Of a stretch of DNA of 64,000 nt, positions 57,401-64,000 are shown piece by piece. The first letter of the stretch is position 1, and the number at the start of each line of letters is the position of its first letter. The translations under genes and the position numbers were made by a program. Under the pieces are notes generated by a model. It worked only from the letters and a program-made list of their open reading frames with translations, was not told where the DNA came from and ran no database searches. The DNA comes from Macrosoma leucophasiata (lineage: Eukaryota; Arthropoda; Insecta; Lepidoptera; Hedylidae), in contig JAWQUS010000022.1 of assembly GCA_036365455.1 (NCBI GenBank), positions 3,410,001-3,474,000 on the forward strand, written 5' to 3'.

Positions 57401-59530
57401 TAGCAAGCGACGTATAGTTGCCCGTGTGAGAAGCAACTCGTCCTGAGGTTAACACCCGCTGCCCTCAGTGTCTGCCCCTGCGACTTATTGATGGTCATCG
57501 CGAACCAAACATTCAACTGTACGCGCTTGAACTGGAACGTGAAGTTTGAGGGGAATGCGTGGTATAAATACTGCCTCACCAATGCCACAGCCCGTAAGAA
57601 TTTCCGCCTCAATGGTGTGTCTGTGAAGCGAGATGGTTTTAAGTCCCGTTATACAACTTCGGAGGAGATAAGTTCCGAAGAAGCATAATCGGGACACCTA
57701 CCTTCAGCTTGATGGTATGCGATGGAAGTCCGTTTGCTGACAGAAAGTTCAAAAATGCCATGGAATAATGTGTGGTGTCATCTTGCTCAACGACAGTATT
57801 TATGGAGGTGTAGACCACTTCATTTCCTATTAATTGCTGCAGCCTGATCATTTTTGGGCGTCAAAATGTTGTATTCTGCTGGTGCTGGATACTTCTCTGC
57901 CGGAAGACTCTGGAAGCACCATCTGTCCACCTCTCTCTTCTAGTAGAGTGCTTTCGCGAAGACTTAGAAGGATACCAGAAAATTCTTGAGCACGTGCATT
58001 GTCGCTGAGCTAAGCTCTCATATTAATGGTCAAGGACAGCGTACAAACTCGTTAAGATCCTGACAACAAAGCATTCATCTCGTCAGTCCTCGATCTTCAC
58101 GTCACCACGGGAAGCGTTTGCCGGAAATCGCCAGTGAACAGTAATGTGACACCACCCACTCAATTGTTCGTTCCTGCGGATGTCCTGAAGGGTTCTGTTC
58201 ACGGCCTCAACTGCCTTTCTATTGGCCTTCGTACACTTATACCATACAATCAGGGAGCAATCCTTGAGCACGTGTCCCTTATCGCTGTTACATGACACAC
58301 CAAAAACAGTCGTTTCTCAGTCTCAGCGTTATACTCCCAATTTCTACGGTCTTGATGGGGTGATGATTGGGGAGCTGGTAACCCATATTTGATACTTCAA
58401 TCGGCGGTGGAAATGACCACATCTTGAAATGGACTAAGACAGGTGTTCAGCATGCGTTCATTAGTTACTTCGACTTCGTCTCCAATAGCACGTGTCTCAA
58501 AGCTCGTAGAAAATCTTCAAACAGATGATGGCGATACTTCTACGTCACTGACGCTTGCCTCCGCGAGGGTGTCATTCCAGTTTTGGTCATCGTCAAGAAG
58601 GTGACGTGCTACGCAGGCTGCGCGGTAAGTGGGATACGTACGTCCACGCCATCAAATATCCTCAGAAAAGCGAAATACGTTGGGCCTCAGACCGTGTGAA
58701 GTAACAAGCGCAGGCAATAGCTTTCGCCATTATTTGGATGCACGATACCTATTAACCTTACCCAATGCGGTCTCATACGGATATTCATGCGAAATTTGAA
58801 GTAAATCCATTAAGTAATTTTGAGTTTAGCCCGGACATAGGTACATACAGACAAACAACAACAGACAAACAAACACTATATTTGGCTTCGATATCGATAG
58901 TAGATCACGCCCCAAATATTCTTTAAAACAAAAAAACAACAATGAACAGTTTTGACTTTTCTACGATTTTAAAGATTAGATAGCATGATAATATGTAGCC
59001 TATATTTTGACCGGACCGGTTAGTAATATTCATGCAAAATTTGAAGTAAATCCATTTAGTACTTTTTTAGTTCAGCCCGGACATACATACAGACAAACAG
59101 ACAAAAAATCTGAAAACTATATTTTTGGCTTCGATTTCTATTGCAGATCACGTCCCAAGTATTCTTTTAAAAAATATTCAATCTACAGTCTTTATTTTCT
59201 TACGATTTTATTAAATGAAGAGATTCCCGTGGGAATATGTGAAATTCCCGTGGTAAAAAGTAGCCTAAATGTTGGCCAGGCTTAGTGTCTATACACCACA
59301 AAAAGTTTCATTCGAATCCGTCCAGTATCTTCGGAGATTAGCCTGGACAAAGCGACAAACAGACAAACAGGCAAACAGACAAACAGACAAACAGACAAAC
59401 CGACAAACAGACAGACAAAAAAAATAAAAATTATTGTGTTCTAATACTATTTTAACATCGCCCCCAATTAGTTTTTCATTAATATATACAATGTACAGAC
59501 ACGCGGATTTTACTGTTTTATTATAAGTAT

Positions 59531-59594
<64 letters not shown>

Positions 59595-62029
59595 ATATTA
59601 TTAAAATCATTTTTTTGTAACCAACTGTACTTAAGTCTTTCAAAACAGGTATTCACATCGGGACGAATCGCCCTATAATAATACAAATATGGGGTGATTC
59701 GAAGGGTCGCAATCAAACGGTCACCTCACACCGCTAGACTTACCGGGTCGTCAATCGCTAATTCGTTCTTTTATGTCGGAATAAACCGCTAAAAATCTAA
59801 ACATTGAAAAATGGAGCTAAAAACTAAGAGCAAAGTTAGCTATCGCTTGAGTTTCAAATATTTCAAATATATATTTCAATATTTAAAATCACAGAGACAA
59901 AAATGCTATCGCGATTCACGCCGTTATCAGCTTACTTGCTAGTTCGTACGTGTTGCACTAGATGGCGTTCATTACAGTAGATTCAAATGAATTTTGCCTT
60001 CAGTAAGTGCCTTCCGATTAGATGTTTTTTGATGAAATAATCCCAAAAAAAATAAAATCAGTTTAATTAGAAATTTTACTTACCACACAGCATTGGAAAA
60101 AGGATGCCTATCAATTCTAGCCATGTTGAGTTTGGTGAATTCCCCCCACGTGATCGGGTTTTCCACCGAACTCACGTAGTTGAATATCGGCGGATCTGGT
60201 GGGCTACTGTAAAATGTATAAAAAAAATACATCTTCAGTTTTTAAAGCAGGTGTATAAAATGTACGGAAACGGAATAGTGCTTACTATATTATTGATTAG
60301 ATAATTTATAAAATATATACATATAAAATTAACTGGCTTTCGTCGGGGCGTGACAGGCCACTAATGGAGAAGTATTCTTCCGCTAGTGCAGTCACTTAAC
60401 CAAACAATGGTGATCAAACCATTGCATTAACCGGCAGTAAATACAATAACACCAGATAGGCACCATTCCGCTATAAAACTGCCGCCAATCTGCATACCAA
60501 GAAGAAGAAGCGTCACGTGGTAATAGCCATAGAGCAACACCGGAGGGGAGTAGCCATATGCATGCTTTCCCCTCTGTCAAAGTAAATGGGCCTATACCTG
60601 TCGCCTAGATGTTTAAATGTGTGTGTGATATTGTTTCTGTATTTTGTTATAGTCAAGGTGTGAGTTTCGTAGTAATAGACGATTTTTGTAGTGTGCGTGT
60701 GTGTCGCACGCATTTCCCCCCGCAAAGGGTGACTGACTGTTTTGCATCGGTAATAAATTCTATGGCTACTCCCCTCCAGTCCGCCGCGGCCGGTGGCCTT
60801 GTTGCTCTATGGGTAATGGCATATTCTCCATTAATGATGCACCACACTATTGTAAGCATATTTGGGGAAGGCTTTCTTTCGACTGAAGTGATGATGATGA
60901 TCAGAGGCGGCTCTTGACGTTTTTTAGTGGAGGTTCACAAAAAATACATATCTACTTCTTTTCTCATTTCATTTTGAATATTTACTTATTTAAAAGAAAA
61001 CTGCAAAATAACTAACTACTCCGACACGTTTGTTCGTATATATAAAACGGCAAAAGCAACACAGCATACCTATTATTCCCGCGATACGCCGCGCCCTACT
61101 TGCGGGCGCCGCGGTTCGACCATGTCAGAGAATATGTAATAAAACTACGTATAGAATGGACACTTCGACTTCCCGCCCGATTTGCCTGCATCACTCAACC
61201 ACTTCCCCTCTTATGGGCGACGGTTGGTGTTTTGTACGTGCTACGCACACAGGTGCGCGTGTAAATGCACGTCACTGATTGATGTCTGTGTAATAGAAAC
61301 CAAATTAAGCGTTTGTATGGAATTCTGGCGGTGTGTCCGCGGTGTGACCATGTCACGTGATCACCTGTGAGCGGCGCTCGGCTAATTTCTCATACAAAAT
61401 GTTCTGTTTCACGCGCCGGCCTGTGTCGATGTTTCCCTTTCGCACTCATTGAATACAGAGCTAGGAATTGTACTAAACTTCGTTTCATAGGAGCGGCGAC
61501 TCGCTGGCGCTCCACTCGTTACAAACTTGACGCAAAATGTACGCGTAATAAAGATAATTTAATAGAATTGTTTAGGTATGGTAGAATAGAAAGAATGTAA
61601 TAAATATAAGGATGTTATAAAAAGAAATAAAAATTAAAATATATTATTATTATGTCAGTAGGTATATAATATTGGTGGGAGTGCACTGCACCAGCGCTCT
61701 TAAGGAAGAGCCGCCTCTGATGACGAAAATTTAGTGAAATCAAACGACGTACCTGTGTTTATAATCGTTATGGACGCTGAAAGCGGCTGTCATTAAGCAA
61801 TTAACGACTGAATCCACAGGAACAAGGTCTGCGGTGACCGATTCGTCGCATTGCAGTGTTCGCAAGATTCCTGTCACTGGAATTGAATGAAAATTTCGAT
61901 ATTAGCGTTTTTTTTTAAATTCCAGTTAAAAAAACCGGTCAAGTGCGTGTCGGGCCACGCGCAGTGTAGGGTTCTGTAGTTTTTAGGGTTCCGTAGGAAA
62001 CAAGGAACACTTATAGTTTCGCCATGTCC

Positions 62030-62080
<51 letters not shown>

Positions 62081-63554
62081 CATCCGCGGTTTAGCGCAAA
62101 AACTATTAGTACTAGAGACTTGAAATTTGGCACAAGTTCCGATAAAGGGGTAGAATAAAAACGTGAAAAAAAAGTGTATAGGGTAACCTCCCTACTTACT
62201 AGTAGGGAGGTTACCCTATGTACCCTACATACGTACTGTACGTGTTTCTATAAAACACGTACAGTACGTATGACAGAGATAGCTAATAAGTAAAAAAATA
62301 ATAAGACGCTTACACTCACAGCCCCACAGTAGGTATACCCGTATCGTGGGTGCCGTTGTACACATACAACACATACACAAACACCCAGACTCGAAACAAA
62401 ATTCAGTAGGCCATACAAATATTTGTCCCGGTGCGGGGATCGAACCCGTGGCGACCCTTCAAATCAAACGGTTGTCTCACACCGCTCGACTAACAAGGCC
62501 GTCAATACTTGAGGGTTGCTTAAAATTAAGTCACATTCATTTTCAAAAGTACTGATAATTAAGATTGGGTACATAATAATTAAAACCCCTTACGGTATAC
62601 GGTCGGGACCAACCGCCGACCATCATGTCATTGGTCGGGTCAACCAATGTTTGTATTTGTTCAACATGGTCGGGCAGTTGAGTCAACATGTCAGTTCTTT
62701 CAAGCATTCAGAGCAAAAAGCTGATTCACACATATCCGTGTCGTAACAGTACCGCCACTTTACTGATAAGTGTGAATCAGCCTTTATGTCAGTCGCGTCG
62801 GCCAACACCGTTCCAAACGGTCGGAGCCGACCACGGACGCAGCTTGGTGAGAGGACGCTCACGACCAAGGCCGTTGACTGTAGAGGAACGGGTGGAGGTG
62901 ATCCTCCGACCAGGCGAGGTGGTAGCGCCTGGCAGGCAGCAGCCCAGCGATTGACTTTGGGAAGTTGTATATATGCCAACGCTTGAGAAATCTTCGTATG
63001 TGCGATGTAATTCGATTGCACACCATCTACCGTACTAGACAAGTACTGTGAGATTTCGTCTGTGTTCCACTAGTCGGCGCCTTAATGTTGGACCGGAGGT
63101 TGATACAATCGAGGCAGCTGTCAGAACTTCTCGCGGAGCTTTGCCAATGCCATATAGTCTCATGCCGCAAGTCACAGTGAGTCGGGTGCGAAGGTCCTCA
63201 GTGAGTCGAGGTAGTCGCTGTTGCGGTGATGCGAAAGTCCCCTTTGAGTCGAGGTAGTCGCTGCGTAGTAGCTACTGCGGGACGGCGCAGTGTGCTGACG
63301 CTGATGTGGCTGCAGGGTTGGCGCTTTAATGTAGTGGACGCTACAGACTTCAACCAAAATTGTTCGGGTCAACCGATTTCTACACTGTTCATTTTTACAT
63401 TAACCCGACCAAGGACACGACTGTCGGCGGTTGGATCCGACCGTGTAGAAGGGGTTTAAGTATTTAAAGAACTTACCACTACCAATAGCAACTCCTGTGG
63501 GACCGTACATATTATCTAACCAACATTTTAAAGGTTCTTTGGCTGTTGATGTCA
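51458..63554 (-). CDS. Fatty acyl-CoA reductase, C-terminal part (six exons; 5' end outside window)
   Basis: In transcript order the exons are 63554-63477, 61870-61753, 60206-60084, 54119-54000, 52817-52688 and 51585-51458; all are GT-AG and phases join throughout, giving about 232 residues. The first holds the family segment WLDNMYGPTGVAIGSG. Then come ILRTLQCDESVTADLVPVDS, FNYVSSVENPITWGEF and hydrophobic CIFFLHLVPAALVDGLA before GKKP. The last two exons form the male-sterile (FAR_C) domain, with RKIHKFSSVISYFCTKEIKF and FDEYLAGIRRYLFKES. The enzyme reduces fatty acyl-CoA to fatty alcohol with NADPH at the ER or peroxisome; moth relatives make pheromone, wax or cuticle precursors. The NAD(P)-binding half lies beyond the right edge. 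If 51458 is not a splice site, the frame ends in RRYLIP at a TAG (51444-51442); the hydrophobic tail exon usual in the family was not found. Confidence 0.9.
51622..51785 (+). repeat. SINE-A partial copy in reductase intron
   Basis: Starts TTTACTAGTGGTAGAGTGG with an internal deletion and ends before the tail. Confidence 0.65.
51801..52064 (-). repeat. SINE-B copy
   Basis: tRNA-like head on the minus strand with the B box GGGTTCGATTCCTGG. CCCCCTACC is duplicated next to it. Confidence 0.75.
52090..52235. repeat. Element-T copies meeting head to head
   Basis: The minus-strand tRNA-like module at 52137-52213 runs into an inverted restart. 52200-52233 is a perfect 34-base palindrome (GAGCTACCGAAGTCCTG and its complement). 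Confidence 0.7.
52370..52687 (+). mobile_element. Element-T copy that abuts a reductase splice donor
   Basis: Runs from ACAATTATTAAGGGTAAAAG to the terminal TGCGAAATAATATAAAACAATT, with the tRNA-like module at 52533-52608. Its end lies directly against exon 52817-52688, so on the reductase strand the intron begins GTAATTGTTTTATATT, mostly transposon sequence. Confidence 0.75.
52533..52608 (+). ncRNA. tRNA-like fold in element T
   Basis: GACTTCG/TGAAGTC acceptor, A box TAGCTCAGTTGG, perfect T arm GCGAG-TTCGAGT-CTCGC, loop CTAGATT (anticodon position AGA), and a TTTTT run just after. Its anticodon arm has a mismatch, so it is not called as a tRNA gene. Confidence 0.5.
52830..53040. repeat. Interspersed repeat M
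   Basis: CGGTGAAGCCATTCCAATAG and AACGCGGGATGG-type landmarks recur at 50020-50220, 60360-60500 and 63838-64000. The fuller copies end in (TGATGA)n like RTE-type elements. Confidence 0.5.
53190..53395. repeat. Relative of the repeat at 23800-24000
   Basis: GAGAGTATGGAGCTCCAGATATCC, TCTTCCTACATCATTCTCTT and ACCTATTTGGTCATGGTAGG-type phrases are shared in complement. Confidence 0.45.
53641..53930 (-). repeat. SINE-A copy in reductase intron
   Basis: Full length, reverse orientation, with a T-run of about 20; close to 54000, the edge of a reductase exon. Confidence 0.85.
54525..56525 (+). CDS. Non-LTR retrotransposon reverse transcriptase (jockey/CR1 group), 5' truncated, long intact frame
   Basis: The frame is open from 54525 with no stop to the TGA at 56523-56525. 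The first ATG is at 54753 (590 codons), but the conserved linker (DWIKQDIINGIIAKNILW, YKEKRNEV) lies upstream, so translation originally came from further 5'. Domains counted from that Met: finger/palm from FPDSLKIAKITPIFKSG (135-151) and NYRPISVLP; motif A GIFIDLKKAFDSIS (Asp230); GVPQGSILGPLLF (286-298); motif C LYADD (Asp319, Asp320); thumb and the tail VKPHIDYLIEVWG. All catalytic aspartates are present. The apurinic endonuclease domain is missing. It sits antisense in the reductase intron 54120-60083 and is followed by A-rich sequence at about 56562-56588. Confidence 0.9.
   Translation, partial: LTKVVNPVNQDWIKQDIINGIIAKNILWTQHKTNPKDKSVENTYKEKRNEVTQNIQNAKRKYYFKSFDKCKNNPAKMWKLINSLISSRTKEASGPSKLQTEDGYVTDVKEICEHFNTFFSNVGSNLVKGIPQTMLNSPGNAATGCAGSTVNSLNKFLPTSINEVAKIINNLNSNISTGIDSISAKSIKCIKNVILHELTNCINSCLTNGLFPDSLKIAKITPIFKSGNKSDPGNYRPISVLPIISKIFERVLYNRLETYLSSINFLYEKQYGFRPKSNTLSATIGIVTKLMTSIDKKQVGLGIFIDLKKAFDSISHDLLLKRLNQIGITDSALKIFKSYLENRKQVVKIGQTQSSTSVVTYGVPQGSILGPLLFLVYINSVKDIGLIGDITLYADDTCLFYFGKTLDSVLTDAQRDLNVLNTWFQANLLTINITKTNYILFTAKNKKISQFAPVTINNQPINRVYKEKYLGLILDSGMTWKSHLDKIKSKVNSLTGALRGIVRCLPRQVRYTIYNTLVKPHIDYLIEVWGTAARTNRINLQRAQNKLIKRLFNYNFFTPTDKIYKETKLMNINQLYTYNTCILIRKILNKKLHTQINFTKKYQVQKILLRNANNLILRHPRTNYGKQNILYEGAKLYNRLPKDIKEAKFTSTFKRLLKHYVSNAIK
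57048..59533 (-). mobile_element. Helitron, 2.5 kb, both ends visible, inserted in an (AT)n tract
   Basis: On the minus strand the element starts TCTATACTTATAATAAAAC (59533) and ends GCGGGCAGCAGCTAG (57048), flanked by A and T. The left neighbour is ATATTATATATATA and the right neighbour is the (AT)n run 59534-59592, so the target was probably an AT microsatellite. It contains the helicase pseudogene and two diverged direct repeats of ~190 bases at 58785-58960 and 59025-59200 (TTGAAGTAAATCCATTTAGT type). Confidence 0.75.
57316..58650 (-). pseudogene. Helitron PIF1-like helicase, frameshifted
   Basis: Reading down the minus strand: LLDDDQNWNDTLAEASVSDV (about 58600), then AVNRTLQDIRRNEQLSG (58298-58083), then LKVGVPIMLLRNLSPPKLYN (57851-57639), then FAMTINKSQGQTLRAAGVNL and SHGQLYVACYRVSSP (57612-57319), the motifs near the end of SF1B helicases of Helitrons. 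The segments lie in different frames. The HUH Rep nuclease domain is not seen. The copy is inactive. Confidence 0.85.
59534..59592. repeat. (AT)n microsatellite
   Basis: About 58 bases of almost pure TA repeat next to the Helitron 5' end. Confidence 0.95.
60310..60905. repeat. Repeat M copy split by MITE-C
   Basis: Repeat M starts near 60340 and breaks at TAATAGC/CATAGAG (60528). It resumes at GGTAATGGCATATTCTCC (60812) and ends in GTGATGATGATGATC, the simple tail typical of RTE-type mobilisation. Confidence 0.6.
60528..60811 (-). mobile_element. MITE-C copy nested in repeat M, reductase intron
   Basis: Perfect outer ends CATAGAGCAACA and TTGTTGCTCTAT, full body. Confidence 0.85.
61150..61348. 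repeat. Repeat J copy in reductase intron
   Basis: TACGTGCTACGCACACAG and ATTAAGCGTTTGTATGGA as at 13495-13690. Confidence 0.6.
61910..62160 (+). repeat. Microsatellite-bearing interspersed element with (GTCT)n
   Basis: AAAAAACCGGTCAAGTGCGTG and GGGTTCCGTAGGAAACAAGG lead into a (TGTC)n run at 62029-62080, then CGCGGTTTAGCGCAAAAACT and TTTGGCACAAGTTCCG. This layout is known from lepidopteran repeats that carry their own microsatellite. Confidence 0.6.
62178..62272. repeat. Two adjacent perfect palindromes
   Basis: 62178-62196 pairs with 62201-62219 (ATAGGGTAACCTCCCTACT, 19 bp, 4-base loop). 62228-62247 pairs with 62253-62272 (CATACGTACTGTACGTGTTT, 20 bp, 5-base loop). Confidence 0.9.
62315..62505 (-). 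repeat. SINE-K copy in reductase intron
   Basis: B box GGGTTCGATCCCCGC on the minus strand and a body matching 49690-49905. Confidence 0.75.
62860..63090 (+). repeat. Repeat L copy
   Basis: Matches 40520-40790 over GATCCTCCGACCAGGCGAGG and TACCGTACTAGACAAGTACT. Confidence 0.6.
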
Positions 63555-63837
63555 CTGAAATGGAAATAAAAAGTAGTTTCTAGAAATTCGTAGAAGGATT
63601 TAAAATGTACTAAGCTGTTTCTGTTCTTGGTATCCGGACGTGACGACGTTAACCTTGATTTAAACGTACTGCTAGCGAATACATTGCTAGTTAAGCACTC
63701 GCTCAATTAACGCTATTACTGTCTCCACTTGCAATGTACAGCATGTAATGCGTCCGCTATACATCGACTACTGACGTGCGAGCTCCTTGTGAGTATATTG
63801 TTGTGTGCGTGCTAGTGTAAGAATGATTTTCAACTGG

Positions 63838-64000
63838 AAAATGATTCTTCCACTAGCGCAGTCAGTGAACCGAACAATGGCGGTCAAACCATTCCAATAG
63901 GGCGTATAGGCAATAGTAAAAATAACAACGCGGAAACGGTAGCAGGGTCCTAGGGTAAAACTACCGTCACTGCGATCGCCAATCCGCCTGCCAAGCATGG
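63838..64000. repeat. Repeat M copy running off the right edge
   Basis: CAATGGCGGTCAAACCATTC and CACTGCGATCGCCAATCCGC as in other M copies (for example near 47890 and 7190). Confidence 0.55.

Noticed and set aside
62029..62080. CRISPR-like array
   Set aside because: It is a plain (TGTC)n microsatellite without spacers, in an insect genome.

Overview
This window is nuclear DNA of an insect, almost certainly a moth or butterfly. The evidence is small exons with GT-AG introns, a fatty acyl-CoA reductase gene, and a dense load of lepidopteran-style transposons: Helitrons ending in CTAG, Penelope-like, RTE-like and jockey-like retroelements, mariner, piggyBac, and several SINE and MITE families. 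No bacterial-style operons, rRNA or CRISPR arrays were seen.

Four host gene segments can be supported. (1) At the left edge, 2-262 (+) is an open 3'-terminal exon of an unrecognised gene. (2) 6663-16350 (+) is a complete nine-exon gene for a 343-residue zinc-dependent medium-chain dehydrogenase (sorbitol/threonine-dehydrogenase-like); every splice phase closes and all catalytic and structural zinc ligands are present. (3) 28941-42800 (+) is a complete six-exon gene for a secreted, 328-residue trypsin-like serine protease zymogen with an intact catalytic triad and five predicted disulfides; its first intron is 9.2 kb. (4) 51458-63554 (-) holds six consecutive exons of the C-terminal part of a fatty acyl-CoA reductase. 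Its 5' half lies beyond the right edge, and its last exon was not found with certainty.

The rest of the window is mostly transposon-derived. The commonest repeat is a ~290-bp poly-A-tailed SINE-like element (called SINE-A here), with about 20 full or partial copies on both strands. Other families are: a tRNA-headed SINE (SINE-B); a ~295-bp MITE with CATAGAGCAAC ends (MITE-C); a foldback element with TTATTACACGACACGG ends (element D); a family carrying a tRNA-like fold (element T); another tRNA-headed SINE (SINE-K); and 187-bp and 249-bp Helitrons. Protein-coding transposon relics are a frameshifted mariner with intact ends (14987-16171), an internally deleted piggyBac with CTAA target duplications (37076-38136), a Penelope-like GIY-YIG fragment inside 194-bp inverted arms (23011-23792), a long jockey/CR1-type reverse transcriptase ORF (54525-56525), a Helitron helicase pseudogene (57316-58650) inside a Helitron with both ends visible (57048-59533), and smaller reverse-transcriptase scraps.

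The host genes show no sign of functional linkage. They are independent genes whose introns have been filled by insertions, several nested so that order of arrival can be read. I found no convincing undescribed multi-gene system. The most interesting signals are structural: long perfect hairpins in introns, a transposon end that supplies the intron sequence at a splice donor, a piggyBac with repeated 14-bp palindromes, a 39-bp hairpin insertion, and a small retrocopy with its own poly-A signal.
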